A DNA stretch of 64,000 nt from DYJK01 sp040755055 (GTDB lineage: Bacteria; Bacteroidota; Ignavibacteria; Ignavibacteriales; Melioribacteraceae): positions 1 through 64,000 of the forward strand of contig JBFMBS010000005.1 of the NCBI GenBank assembly GCA_040755055.1, given 5' to 3'. Position 1 is the first letter of the stretch. Each line of letters starts with the position of its first letter. The translations under genes were made by a program, and so were the position numbers. Positions 42,317 through 52,187 of the stretch are shown here, one piece after another. The notes beneath the pieces are model-generated. The model did not search any database. It saw only the letters and a list, made by a program, of their open reading frames with translations, and had not been told where the DNA came from.

Positions 42317-42958
42317 CTAACTAATTATAAATTCCAAATCGGAAATATTATCAATCAGAAAATCAGGTGATGATTTTTTTAATTCTTCTTTATTACGGTA
42401 GCCGTAACTTACGGCACAAGTAAATGCGCCGGCGTTTTTACCGCATTCAATATCAAGTTCCGAATCGCCAACCATTAAAGTATTGTTCATTTCAATCCCA
42501 ACTTCGCTGCTTAATTTAAGGAGCGGTTCGGGCGACGGTTTATGGGCAATGCCGGGCCGCCTTCCCATTACACCGTTAAATTGATGATGCAAGTTAAAAT
42601 GTTTCAATATTAAATCGGCTTGATCTTGTGCTTTTGTAGTAAGCAGACCGATTTTGATATTCCCGGTTTTTAGTTTATTAATTATTTTTTCAACACCGGG
42701 ATAAATCTGCGACGCGTCAATATAATCAAAATAGATCGACTTATAAATTCCAATAAAGTACTCAAAATCTGGAACGCTGAATCCGAATTCACGAAAAATA
42801 TCTTCAAAGTGCATACCGATCATATTCATAAATTTATCTTTTTCAATCGCACGCACAATATTAACCTCTCTTAATGCGTGTAACGTTGCCAAATAAATGG
42901 TTTCATGTGAACTTATTAGTGTTCCGTCAAGATCAAAAACAACAAAATTTATCTGCAT
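42317..42958 (-). CDS. HAD-family hydrolase (phosphoglycolate phosphatase-like)
   Basis: 213 aa. Motif I FDLDGTLISS (nucleophile Asp, acid Asp), motif II IGLLTTK, Lys in GIAHKPSPEP, motif III MVGDSELDIECGKNAG. A cap domain sits after motif I (subclass I). A Gph/PpaX-like phosphatase of small phosphorylated metabolites. Substrate not defined. Confidence 0.92.
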   Translation of the reverse strand: MQINFVVFDLDGTLISSHETIYLATLHALREVNIVRAIEKDKFMNMIGMHFEDIFREFGFSVPDFEYFIGIYKSIYFDYIDASQIYPGVEKIINKLKTGNIKIGLLTTKAQDQADLILKHFNLHHQFNGVMGRRPGIAHKPSPEPLLKLSSEVGIEMNNTLMVGDSELDIECGKNAGAFTCAVSYGYRNKEELKKSSPDFLIDNISDLEFIIS

Positions 42959-42996
42959 CCGGTTTCCGAAAAATGTTATTTATGATGAAATGAAAT

Positions 42997-43413
42997 TCAA
43001 TGCCAAATACCCAGGATCATTCCGTATAAAATTATAACTATGAAATTATAACCGCTATCAACCAAAAAGTGCTTAAATTTTTTCCCTTCGAAGAGCATAT
43101 TTACAGTCATTGTTGTTGCGGTAAATCCCAGCCAGATCATAAAAGCTATCCGGATTCCTTCTTCCGGTGTGGTTGCATTAATGTACGAAAGTATTCTTGC
43201 TAATATATATGCCATTGTAACTTGTGCGACAAAGGAAATTGAATATACTTTAATCGGCTTGAAATCTCTCTTAAGTTCCTCTTCGGATTTATCTAATGAA
43301 TCCACCCATACTTTGCCTAACAACATAGGACTATACCATAAAGCACCGATGCCCAGTGATATAAGCCCGCATACTAATATTGCCCAATAATTAATCGGTT
43401 GAAACAGTTCCAT
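42997..43413 (-). CDS. DUF1761 membrane protein
   Basis: 138 aa, four TM segments (WAILVCGLISLGIGALWYSPMLLGKVW, SISFVAQVTMAYILARIL, IAFMIWLGFTATTMTVNMLFE, FIVIILYGMILGIWH). The N-terminal LWYSPMLLGKVW motif is the DUF1761 mark. Function unknown. It lies 38 bp upstream of the HAD gene on the same strand. Confidence 0.88.
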   Translation of the reverse strand: MELFQPINYWAILVCGLISLGIGALWYSPMLLGKVWVDSLDKSEEELKRDFKPIKVYSISFVAQVTMAYILARILSYINATTPEEGIRIAFMIWLGFTATTMTVNMLFEGKKFKHFLVDSGYNFIVIILYGMILGIWH

Positions 43414-43568
43414 TATACCTCCATTAATAATTACGAATTACAAGTTACGATTTACGAGTTAGTTAAAAGTATTTTTTCTTGGATTTATAAAGCAACTGAA
43501 CATAAAAAAATTATAAATTTTTCATTTGATAAAACCGCAAATCTAAAATCGTAATTCGTAAATTAAAC

Positions 43569-44558
43569 TCATTCTTTATAAATTTTTATTACCGGTTCAC
43601 TACCGCTTATATAGCAAGCACGATACATTCCCGAAGTATTGAACGGCATTGCAACATTTCCGTTTTTATCCAAAGCTACAACACCGCCGGTTCCGCCAAG
43701 CCGGGTTAATTTATTTATAACTTCTTCGGCAGCTTGTTGCAGAGCGAGACCTTTATATTCCATCAAAGCGGAAATGTCTTTAGCAATACCAAGTCTGATA
43801 AAATATTCTCCGTGACCCGTACCGGACACACCGCACGTGTTATTATTTGCATAAGTACCGGCGCCAATAATTGGCGAGTCGCCTACGCGTCCCCATTTTT
43901 TGTTCGTCATGCCCCCGGTAGAAGTTCCGGCAGCAATGTTTCCGTTCATATCAAGTGCAACGGCGCCGACAGTACCATGTTTCTCTTTTGATTTTTGTTC
44001 TTTCGCTTTCTCGCGCTGTAACGCATCCCATCTTTCCTTTGTGTAAAAATATTTCTGGTCAACCATTTCAAGTTTCTGTTCTCCGGCAAATTTTTCGGCA
44101 CCTTCGCCAACCAGCATAACGTGCGGAGAGTTTTCCATTATTTTACGTGCGAGTGTAATTGGATTTTTAACATGCTTTAATGCAGCTGCCGCACCGGCAG
44201 ATAAGGTCTTTCCATCCATAATTGAAACATCAAGCTCAATAGTTCCCTCTTCTGTGAATACCGCACCTTTGCCGGCATTAAATAGTGGAGAGTCTTCCAT
44301 TATTTTAATTGCAGTTTCAACAGCATCGAGACTGCCGCCCCCGTTTTCTAAAACTTGGTAACCGGCTAACAACGCTTCCTTCAATTTTGATTTGTACGCG
44401 TCTTCTTTTTCTGGTGACATATTTTCCTTTTTTATCGTTCCGGCACCGCCGTGTATAACTATTCCAAATTTATTCTGTGATAAACACTCTGTATTAGCAA
44501 TTAACAGCAAAGTCAATAGAAAGACGATAAGTTTATTAACTGTCATATAATTGTTCAT
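43569..44558 (-). CDS. Isoaspartyl peptidase / plant-type L-asparaginase (Ntn hydrolase)
   Basis: 329 aa. Signal peptide (LIVFLLTLLLIANTECLS), then VIHGGAGTI, SLDAVETAIKIMEDSPLFNAGKGAVF. The autoprocessing site is HGTVGAVALD, with the new N-terminal nucleophile Thr196, then GTSTGGMTNKKWGRVGDSPIIGAGTYA and GTGHGEYFIR. The enzyme is cleaved into alpha and beta subunits and hydrolyses isoaspartyl dipeptides or asparagine. The signal places it in the periplasm. Confidence 0.94.
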   Translation of the reverse strand: MNNYMTVNKLIVFLLTLLLIANTECLSQNKFGIVIHGGAGTIKKENMSPEKEDAYKSKLKEALLAGYQVLENGGGSLDAVETAIKIMEDSPLFNAGKGAVFTEEGTIELDVSIMDGKTLSAGAAAALKHVKNPITLARKIMENSPHVMLVGEGAEKFAGEQKLEMVDQKYFYTKERWDALQREKAKEQKSKEKHGTVGAVALDMNGNIAAGTSTGGMTNKKWGRVGDSPIIGAGTYANNNTCGVSGTGHGEYFIRLGIAKDISALMEYKGLALQQAAEEVINKLTRLGGTGGVVALDKNGNVAMPFNTSGMYRACYISGSEPVIKIYKE

Positions 44559-44681
44559 AACGACTTTTTCTTTTTGTGAGCATTTTGAATTTAAATTTAG
44601 AAGAGATGAAAATCAATCTTAACTTAAAATATTTTTGCAATACTTTTTATCTGTTTGTGAATTAAAAAATTAAAGCCCGGA

Positions 44682-44786
44682 AACTGTTGAAACAGTTCAT
44701 AAAGCAAAGATTGTTTTTATTAACCCACGGCTTAAGCCGTGGGTTAATGAATAAAACAATGACAATAAAAACCGTTTCAACGGTTT
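44682..44786. repeat. Triple-palindrome element in a 325-bp gap
   Basis: The gap 44559-44883 has no gene. It holds AACTGTT-GA-AACAGTT (44682-44697), a perfect 30-bp palindrome at 44719-44748 (core CCACGGCTTAAGCCGTGG) extended by ATTGTTTT / AAAACAAT arms to 44710-44760, and AAACCGTT-TC-AACGGTTT (44769-44786). The outer two hairpins are related and point in opposite directions, so the unit is a head-to-head composite like 25225-25348. Confidence 0.75.
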
Positions 44787-44883
44787 ACAAATTAATTCTC
44801 GCAACAGCTTAATTCTGCTACCAATTAAGCGGTTTATCTTTTATTTTTATAATCAAATAGAACTAAAAATTTTAGGAAATTAT

Positions 44884-46053
44884 ATGAGATTCAGTTCAAC
44901 TCTAAAACCGTTATTTATAATCCTTTTTATTCCCTTTATCATTTCAGCACAAGGAAAGAAAAAGAAAGACACGTATGAATTCGAAATGATTTATGAAGTA
45001 AAAACCACGCCGGTTAAAAACCAGGCAAAAACCGGAACGTGCTGGTCGTTTGCCACAACTTCGTTTGTAGAGACCGAATTGATACGAATGGGAAAAGGTG
45101 AGCATATCCTCTCCCCAATGTTCAATGTACGCTATACTTATCCCGATAAAGCTCTTAATTATGTAAGATATCACGGCGAAACAAATTTCGGGATGGGAGG
45201 ACAAGCACATGATGTAACCCGTGTTATAAAAAATTATGGATTTGTACCGGATGAAATTTACAACGGTAAGAATATTAATGAAGATGAACACAATCACGGT
45301 GAAATGGATGCGATGTTAAAAAGCATAGTTGATGTTGTAACTAAAAACAAAGGCGGTAAAGTTACTCCGCGCTGGAAAGAAGTTTTTGAATCTACCCTCG
45401 ATACTTATTTGGGAGTACCTCCGGCAGAATTTAATTACCAAGGAAAAACTTATACGCCGAAAAGTTTTGTTCAATCGCTCGGTTTTAATCCCGATGATTA
45501 TATTGAGCTAACCTCATATACGCATCATCCGTTCTACACACAGTTTGAACTTGAGATACCTGATAATTGGACGGAAGACAAATATTACAACATACCAATA
45601 GATGAACTAATTAAAATAATTGATTACGCACTTGAGAACGGTTACTCGGTTGCATGGGATGGTGATGTTTCCGAAAAAGAATTTGAGAAGAAGAAAGCGT
45701 ATGCAATAATTCCGGCAGACGAAATTGCTGACGACTCTCAAAAAGAAGATAATGACGAAGAGAAAGAAGAAGGACCGATAAGAGAAAAAATTATTTCGCA
45801 AGAAATGAGGCAAGAATCTTTTGACAACTATGCCACCACAGACGATCACTTAATGCACATAACCGGGTTGGCAAAAGACCAGACCGGCGCAAAGTTCTAC
45901 TACACAAAAAATTCTTGGGGAACGAAGGATAGGAAATACAACGGCTACTGGTATATGAGCGAACCGTACGTTCGCTTAAAGACAATCGCTATTATGGTAC
46001 ACAAGAATGCAGTACCGGCGGAGATAAAAAACAAATTGGGAATTGAGAATTAA
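44884..46053 (+). CDS. C1-family (aminopeptidase C-like) cysteine peptidase, secreted
   Basis: 389 aa. Signal peptide (LFIILFIPFIISAQG). Catalytic Cys53 in KTGTCWSFATTSF, His in TTDDHLMHITG, Asn in KNSWGTKD: full triad. An acidic insertion (DDSQKEDNDEEKEEGP, about residues 281-296) is present. The C-terminal VRLKTIAIMVHKNAVP matches bleomycin-hydrolase relatives of Bacteroidota. Paralogue of the Asp-variant at 22047-23255. Confidence 0.92.
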   Translation: MRFSSTLKPLFIILFIPFIISAQGKKKKDTYEFEMIYEVKTTPVKNQAKTGTCWSFATTSFVETELIRMGKGEHILSPMFNVRYTYPDKALNYVRYHGETNFGMGGQAHDVTRVIKNYGFVPDEIYNGKNINEDEHNHGEMDAMLKSIVDVVTKNKGGKVTPRWKEVFESTLDTYLGVPPAEFNYQGKTYTPKSFVQSLGFNPDDYIELTSYTHHPFYTQFELEIPDNWTEDKYYNIPIDELIKIIDYALENGYSVAWDGDVSEKEFEKKKAYAIIPADEIADDSQKEDNDEEKEEGPIREKIISQEMRQESFDNYATTDDHLMHITGLAKDQTGAKFYYTKNSWGTKDRKYNGYWYMSEPYVRLKTIAIMVHKNAVPAEIKNKLGIEN

Positions 46054-46071
46054 GGTGTAAGTACTAAAATC

Positions 46072-46115
46072 GTCGAGGACCGCTCCGCCCCAAATATGAC
46101 GGGTAAGTCCTCGAC
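46072..46115. repeat. Hairpin between convergent genes
   Basis: GTCGAGGAC (46072-46080) pairs with GTCCTCGAC (46107-46115) across a 26-nt loop. It lies between the C1 peptidase and CstA stops and could act as a two-way terminator, though no long T-run follows. Confidence 0.55.
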
Positions 46116-46131
46116 AAAGTAATAAGCCAAT

Positions 46132-47865
46132 CTAACTTCCCACCGCAGCTAATTTTCTATCTCTAATGAATAATGTATAAACAGTTTCAACTGCAAGGGT
46201 GAGTGCGAGAACAAATAATACAAGCGATGCGTAAGGTACCGGATCGGATGTGAATACCAAACTTCCGGTTTTGAACCAGGCATCTCTAATCAAAATAACA
46301 AGCGCCCAATTGGACATTAAAAACATCCAAACAGCCGGAATGAATGCAACTAAATATGCATATTTATACTTCGAAGTTTTGTGAAGCCAAACAGTAATTC
46401 CAATCAATGCAAGTGCGGCAAGTAATTGATTCGATGCACCAAACAAACTCCAGAAAACTCTCCATGCCGGTACCGGGCTGCCGCTCGCATCCGTTAATGT
46501 TAGTGTTACAAAATAGAATGGAACGCCAACCATTAACAATGTTGCAATAATTCTTCCGCTCAACTTTTTCCAGCCGGTTAATTCCTGGATAATGTAACGA
46601 CCTAAGCGAGTGCAGACATCGAGCGTATCATAAACAAATGTTGTGAACGCCATCAATCCGAACGAGATACCAAATACTGCCGGTATGCCGATCAATTCCA
46701 TAAACCTTCCGATGCCTGATGCGTAAATAAAATTAGGAGAACTCTTAACAAGCGGATCGTCTTGCATCAGAATCATTACACATGCAAGGGAAATTACTGC
46801 AACCATTCCTTCAAGAAGCATCATTCCGTAACCGATGACTTTTGCATCTTTTTCGCACGCAAGCTGTTTTGAAGTTGTTCCGGAACCGACGAGCGAATGG
46901 AATCCCGAACACGCGCCGCAAGCAACAGTAACGAAAAGAATCGGGAACATCGGGAACCAAAATCCGCTTCCTTGAGATTCCCATTTAGTAAATGCCGGGT
47001 AATTAATTTCGAATCCTCCGAACATCAATCCTATTGCAGCTGCTATCAATGCGGCATAGAGAAAATATCCGCCAAGGTGACCGCGCGGCTGCAGTAAAAG
47101 CCAAACCGGTATGATCGATGCAACAAAACAATATCCAAGTATGAAAACATTCCAGATCTTTTGTGTCTGCTGCGGATTTAAATTCAACATTAAACCAAGA
47201 TCAAACGGTAACGAAGGACCAAACCAGATGGCAGCACCAACAAGCGGAAGAAATATTACTGTTGCCCACGTCAAATTTAATTTTGTGTATTTAAGAAGCA
47301 GACCCATAATTACCGGGAGAACAAGATACATCAGCGAAGAAGTTGCAATTGCACCGCCGCCCACTTTCTGCCCATTCTCCAAAGTTATTGTACCTACAAA
47401 CGAACTTGATGTTACATCAGTGAAAGCAACAACAATATAAACAAGCGTAATCCAGATGAACACCATGAATAAAAACCATGCGCGTTGAGAAACGTTTTCT
47501 TTAACGACTTCCGTAATTGACCTTGCTTTATGGCGGATCGATGCAACTATTGAACCCATATCGTGTACGCCGCCGATAAATATTGATCCGAGTATAATCC
47601 AGATAAGTGCCGGCACCCATCCAAAAAGTATTCCGGCTATTATCGGTCCGGTGATTGGTCCGGCTGCTGCAATTGCCGAGAAATGCTGTCCTGATAAAAA
47701 TTTTGCACTTGTCGGTACAAAATCTAGTCCGTCGTTATTTGTCTGTGCCGGTGTTGGATTTGTGTTGTCGAGTTGATAAACTTTTTTTGCAAGAAAAGCA
47801 CCGTAGGTTCTATAAGCAATAAATAATAATAGTGCTGATCCAATTACAAGCAAAAGAATACTCAT
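46132..47865 (-). CDS. cstA: Carbon starvation protein A (CstA-type transporter)
   Basis: 577 aa with about 15 TM segments. N-terminal LDNTNPTPAQTNNDGLDFVPTSAKFLSGQHFSAIAAAGPITGPIIAG and GGVHDMGSIVASIRHKARSI are CstA signatures, as is FHSLVGSGTTSKQL. CstA family members take up peptides or pyruvate during carbon limitation. The HAD/Ntn neighbours do not define a pathway. A single gene by spacing. Confidence 0.95.
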   Translation of the reverse strand: MSILLLVIGSALLLFIAYRTYGAFLAKKVYQLDNTNPTPAQTNNDGLDFVPTSAKFLSGQHFSAIAAAGPITGPIIAGILFGWVPALIWIILGSIFIGGVHDMGSIVASIRHKARSITEVVKENVSQRAWFLFMVFIWITLVYIVVAFTDVTSSSFVGTITLENGQKVGGGAIATSSLMYLVLPVIMGLLLKYTKLNLTWATVIFLPLVGAAIWFGPSLPFDLGLMLNLNPQQTQKIWNVFILGYCFVASIIPVWLLLQPRGHLGGYFLYAALIAAAIGLMFGGFEINYPAFTKWESQGSGFWFPMFPILFVTVACGACSGFHSLVGSGTTSKQLACEKDAKVIGYGMMLLEGMVAVISLACVMILMQDDPLVKSSPNFIYASGIGRFMELIGIPAVFGISFGLMAFTTFVYDTLDVCTRLGRYIIQELTGWKKLSGRIIATLLMVGVPFYFVTLTLTDASGSPVPAWRVFWSLFGASNQLLAALALIGITVWLHKTSKYKYAYLVAFIPAVWMFLMSNWALVILIRDAWFKTGSLVFTSDPVPYASLVLFVLALTLAVETVYTLFIRDRKLAAVGS

Positions 47866-47971
47866 TATGATTCTCCGTTGTAGATATTTTCTCTGAGTTT
47901 AAAATGAAATGTTTAACTACAAATATCAAGAAATAATTTAATAACCTGATTCAAAATAAACGATAAAAAAA

Positions 47972-48727
47972 TTATTCGCCGGGTTTTGACAAAGATTTTT
48001 TAACAATACCCGAACGCCCTCCCATTCCCGAATAATTGCGTGCTTTGATGTATCCCTCGGCTAACGGACAATCGGCTTCGTAACCGCGGACTTTTGCAAT
48101 CTCTTCGTACATTCCGTACCACTCTTGCGGTGATTGTGAGATGTGTTTGTGTGTCGCTTCTTTTTTGATTTCCTCTTTGCCGGTTATATCAACATAATCT
48201 GTCGGAACAAATTGAAAAGATTTTGTGTGTGGCGGATTGCTGGTTTCATAAAAGTAAAGATCGAACGATAAACTATTATCCATAAAAACGCGCCATGCAA
48301 GTACTCCGGCCGCTTGGTGATCGGAATGTACATCGAGGGGCCATGGCGCCAGTACAATTGCCGGTTTAATTTTTTGAAGAATCCTTTTCAGCTTATTTGT
48401 TGTTGAGGAATCAACTGCAAGAGAAGCGTCAATCTCACCGAAGAATTCGGTTTTAGCGCCCAATACCGTTGCCGCATTAATTGCTTCTTGTGAACGGATT
48501 GCACGGGCTTCTTCAATTCCTTTGCCCCAAATTCCAAGCTCGCCTCCGGTCATAGTCAAAATGATAACTTCATCTCCTTCGGCAATAGCATTTAATATTA
48601 ATCCACCGCAAGAAGATTCGGCATCATCGGGATGCGGAGTGATAACAACTATAGTATCACGTTCCGGCAACGCAAAAACACTTGTAAGAGAAATTAATAA
48701 ACCGACTAACAGAATTATTCGTTTCAC
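47972..48727 (-). CDS. PIG-L/LmbE-family deacetylase, exported
   Basis: 251 aa with a signal peptide (ILLVGLLISLTSVFA). Zinc motif HPDDAE near the N-terminus (PHPDDAESSCGG) and the distal DVHSDHQAAG His. TGGELGIWG is also typical. Relatives de-N-acetylate GlcNAc-linked substrates (for example in bacillithiol or mycothiol synthesis), but those are cytoplasmic; a periplasmic form suggests a glycan substrate (inference). Confidence 0.9.
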   Translation of the reverse strand: MKRIILLVGLLISLTSVFALPERDTIVVITPHPDDAESSCGGLILNAIAEGDEVIILTMTGGELGIWGKGIEEARAIRSQEAINAATVLGAKTEFFGEIDASLAVDSSTTNKLKRILQKIKPAIVLAPWPLDVHSDHQAAGVLAWRVFMDNSLSFDLYFYETSNPPHTKSFQFVPTDYVDITGKEEIKKEATHKHISQSPQEWYGMYEEIAKVRGYEADCPLAEGYIKARNYSGMGGRSGIVKKSLSKPGE

Positions 48728-48912
48728 CTTCGATCCTCCGGCTATTCAAAATTTTATTGAGTTATAAGTGTTCAAACTTATGGATAATAATTAAGTAAAA
48801 TGTTTCCTGATTTGAAAGTCCCGTTTTTTAACATCTTCTCGAAGGTGGAATCGATTTACGGAATAAAGATTTGCAATTGAAAAGAGTTGTTAATTCTTAA
48901 TCAAAATAATTT

Positions 48913-48972
48913 CTCTGTGTCTCAGTGCCTCTGTGGTGAAAAGGAAAACCACGGAGACACAGAGGCACAGAG
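48913..48972. repeat. Imperfect 25-bp inverted repeat (CTCTGTGNCTC type)
   Basis: Two 25-bp arms, 48913-48937 and 48948-48972, match at 20 positions when paired, with a GAAAAGGAAA-like spacer. The core CTCTGTGTCTC/CCTCTGTGGT looks like a widespread intergenic repeat. A shorter relative (TTTGTGTGGCTCGGTGACTC) is at about 19911-19930. It lies after the RND gene stop, so it could also terminate. Confidence 0.65.
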
Positions 48973-49006
48973 ATTTAAACTTCTTTTTAATTTTCTAAAA
49001 TAAACT

Positions 49007-52000
49007 TCATTTCGAAGGAAGCGCTTCCAATTCAATATCATCTTTATCGTTATTCAGCTCAGCGATTTCTTCGGCTTCGCGTTTGCGAATGAAACGAGCC
49101 AACAGTGTGTAAACAACCGGTACTATTACCAAAGTTAAAAATGTGGAGAAGAGCATTCCGCCGACAACTACCAATCCGAGAGGACGGCGTGATTCCGCAC
49201 CGGCGCCAAGCCCGATTGCAATCGGTAGTATTCCGAAAATTGTTGCGAAGGAAGTCATCAATATCGGGCGCAGACGAATTGTTGCCGCCTCTACAACTGC
49301 TTCAATCAAGCTCATTCCTTTTTCTTGCTGTTGATTTGCAAACTCAACAATCAAAATCGAGTTCTTTGTTACCAAGCCGATCAGCATTATCAAACCGATT
49401 TGCGAGTAGATGTTCAAACTTTCTCCGAATACAAAAAGAGTTAACAGCGCACCGAATACTGCAAGCGGCACCGAAAGTAAAATTGTAAACGGGTGAACAA
49501 AACTTTCAAACTGTGCCGAGAGAACCAAATAAATAAAAATGATCGCAAGCAAAAACATGAAGTAGAGTGCAGAGCTCGAAGTTTTGTATTCCAAAGATTG
49601 ATCGGCATACTCGCGTTTGATGCCCGACGGTAATTTTTCTTGTGCGATTCTATCGAGATCATCGAGTGCTTGTCCGAGTGTTACGCCCGGAACCAAACTT
49701 GCACTAATTGTTGCCGAACGAATACGGTTGTAGTGATTCAATTCTTTCGGTGCAACTGTCTTTTCAACATTCACAACATTGGCAAGTTGTACCAAACCTC
49801 CGTTGCTGCGTATGTACAAATTTTGAATTGCATCGGGGGTTGAACGGGCTTCCGGTTTAACTTGCAAAATAACATCGTACTGTTTAGTGCCGCGTTTGAA
49901 ATCCGTAACTACACGTCCGCCCAAAAATGTTTCAAGTGTCGAACCGATATCGGCAACAGAAACACCGAGACCCGAAGAGCGTTCACGGTCGATATGAATA
50001 TCGAGCTGCGGTTTATTCAATCTAAGATCCGAATCGAGATTTATTAGATAGCCAAGCTGAGATGCTTCCGCCATCATCATATTTACTGCATTGTTTAATT
50101 CTTCGTAATTATCTCCTTGAAGAACGTACTCAATCGGGTTCGAAGAAAAATCTGCACCGAGACTCGGCGGATTAATTACGAAAGCAAGCACGCCGGGAAT
50201 TCCCATCAATCTTGGAAAAAGTTCTTGCACAATCTGCTGTTGCGATTTTTCTCTTTCGCCGCGAGATTTCATATTCAAAAACATGAAACTGTTTGTAACA
50301 CTTCCCGGACCGCCGAAGCCCAAACCGGTTGCGGTGAAAAGTCCTTCACGTTCGGGAAGCGCGAGCAAAACTTTTTCGATCTCTCTAACATAATTGTCTG
50401 TGTATTCGAGAGTTGCGCCTTCGGGTGCAATTACAATTCCGAAACCAACGCCGCGGTCTTCGGTTGGTACAAGTTCGCTCGGCAAAAATTTGAATAACAC
50501 ATAACCCGAAAGTAAAATTACAACCGCGCCGGTGATCATTAAAAGACGATGACGCAGTGCACCTCTCAGCAGTCTGTCGTAAAATTTATTCAAGTTTTCG
50601 AAGAATGCATCGAACGAACGTGATGCCCAGTTTTTGCCGGTTCCGTGCAAAGGTCTCAATATTTGTGAAGAGAGCATCGGCGTTAATGTTAACGCAACGA
50701 AGCCGGAAATTAATACGGCAACTGCAACTGCAATTCCGAATTCATTGAAAAGTCTTCCGACGTTTCCCGATAAAAATGCGAGAGGAACAAATACCGCAAC
50801 AAGTGCAATTGTTGTTGATACAACTGCGAAGCCGATTTCTTTACTTCCGTCGATTGCGGCTTGCCATCTGCTCTTGCCCATTTCCATATGCCGGTAAATA
50901 TTTTCGAGAACAACTATCGCATCGTCAACAACCAACCCGATTGCAAGTACAAATCCGAGCAGTGTAAGAATGTTGATCGTGAATCCCGCAAAGTAAACAG
51001 CGGCAAGTGCGCCGATAATCGAAATCGGGATTGCAAGCGAAGGAATAATTGTTGCGCGGAAACTTTTTAAGAATGCAAGGACTACCAGCACAACTAATAT
51101 GAGTGCGATGATCAAAGTTTCCTGAACTTCCGAAATCGAATCGACAATAAATTCCGAACTGTCGTACGCAACATCGAGTTTCATTCCTTGTGGTAAAAGT
51201 TTTGAAAGTTCCGGCAAAGAAGCGCGCACTTCATCGGCAACATCTACAGTACTCGCTTTTGACTGCTTTACAATTCCGAGTCCCACAGCCGGCTGGCCAT
51301 TCCACCGCGCAACAGTGCGTTCGTCTTCTGCACCCACTTGCACATCTGCAACATCACGAAGTCGTACAATATTATTTCCTTTTTGCGAAACGATAATTGC
51401 GCCGAATTCTTCCGGCTTGGAAAGTTCGCCGCGTGTTCGGACAGCGAATTCACGTTGATCACCTTCAACTCTTCCGCCGGGTATTTCGGCATTTTCATTT
51501 CGCAGTGCCGATTCGATATTGTAAGTTGTTAATCGATGAGCCGCCATTCGCAGAGGATCGAGCCAGACTCTCATCGCATAGCGGCGTTCGCCCCCGATAA
51601 TTACGGAACCGACACCGGGCATACGTTGAATTTTTTCTTTTAAAACGCGGTCGCCGAAATCCGACAACTCCAAAGTTGAATGCGCAGTGCTTGATAGTGC
51701 AAGCCAGACAATTGCCTGTGCATTCGCATCCACTTTGGAAATAATCGGGTCTTCAATTTCTTGCGGCAGCATTCCTCTAATTCTTGAAACTCTATCGCGC
51801 ACTTCATTCGCCGCTTCGTTTACATCAACATTCAATTCAAATTCTATTGTGATAACCGAGCCGCCTTCTCTGCTCGACGAAGTGATTGTTTTCACTCCTT
51901 CCAAAGTTGCAAATTGTTCTTCGAGCTGATCTGTAATTTCCGTTTCGACAACGCTTGAACTTGCACCTCTGTAAAGAGAAACAACAGAAATTATCGGCGG

Positions 52001-52123
52001 ATCGATATCGGGATATTCGCGCACCGGCAATTGTGTAAATGAGATTACTCCGAAAAGAACAATCGCGAGACTCATCACTATTGCAAGCACGGGTCTTTGT
52101 ATTGATATATGACTAAGTTTCAT
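49007..52123 (-). CDS. RND multidrug efflux pump inner-membrane subunit (HAE1 family)
   Basis: 1038 aa, full length. N-terminal SIQRPVLAIVMSLAIVLFGVISFTQLPVREYPDIDPPIISV, the TM4 proton-relay GLVVDDAIVVLENI (Asp-Asp) and the second half with GLVTKNSILIVEFANQ are the AcrB hallmarks. It exports drugs or lipophilic compounds using the proton gradient. The last gene of adaptor-pump order on the minus strand: TolC (54861), adaptor (53276), pump (52123). Confidence 0.96.
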   Translation of the reverse strand: MKLSHISIQRPVLAIVMSLAIVLFGVISFTQLPVREYPDIDPPIISVVSLYRGASSSVVETEITDQLEEQFATLEGVKTITSSSREGGSVITIEFELNVDVNEAANEVRDRVSRIRGMLPQEIEDPIISKVDANAQAIVWLALSSTAHSTLELSDFGDRVLKEKIQRMPGVGSVIIGGERRYAMRVWLDPLRMAAHRLTTYNIESALRNENAEIPGGRVEGDQREFAVRTRGELSKPEEFGAIIVSQKGNNIVRLRDVADVQVGAEDERTVARWNGQPAVGLGIVKQSKASTVDVADEVRASLPELSKLLPQGMKLDVAYDSSEFIVDSISEVQETLIIALILVVLVVLAFLKSFRATIIPSLAIPISIIGALAAVYFAGFTINILTLLGFVLAIGLVVDDAIVVLENIYRHMEMGKSRWQAAIDGSKEIGFAVVSTTIALVAVFVPLAFLSGNVGRLFNEFGIAVAVAVLISGFVALTLTPMLSSQILRPLHGTGKNWASRSFDAFFENLNKFYDRLLRGALRHRLLMITGAVVILLSGYVLFKFLPSELVPTEDRGVGFGIVIAPEGATLEYTDNYVREIEKVLLALPEREGLFTATGLGFGGPGSVTNSFMFLNMKSRGEREKSQQQIVQELFPRLMGIPGVLAFVINPPSLGADFSSNPIEYVLQGDNYEELNNAVNMMMAEASQLGYLINLDSDLRLNKPQLDIHIDRERSSGLGVSVADIGSTLETFLGGRVVTDFKRGTKQYDVILQVKPEARSTPDAIQNLYIRSNGGLVQLANVVNVEKTVAPKELNHYNRIRSATISASLVPGVTLGQALDDLDRIAQEKLPSGIKREYADQSLEYKTSSSALYFMFLLAIIFIYLVLSAQFESFVHPFTILLSVPLAVFGALLTLFVFGESLNIYSQIGLIMLIGLVTKNSILIVEFANQQQEKGMSLIEAVVEAATIRLRPILMTSFATIFGILPIAIGLGAGAESRRPLGLVVVGGMLFSTFLTLVIVPVVYTLLARFIRKREAEEIAELNNDKDDIELEALPSK

Positions 52124-52187
52124 TATTAAACTCCTTTATTCAAAAATGTCATGCACACATGCAGCCATGTCTCCATGCAATCATGCT

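Noticed and set aside
49105..51929. Many plus-strand ORFs of 60-127 codons
   Set aside because: All lie antisense to the RND pump gene and show biased, low-complexity translations typical of shadow frames.
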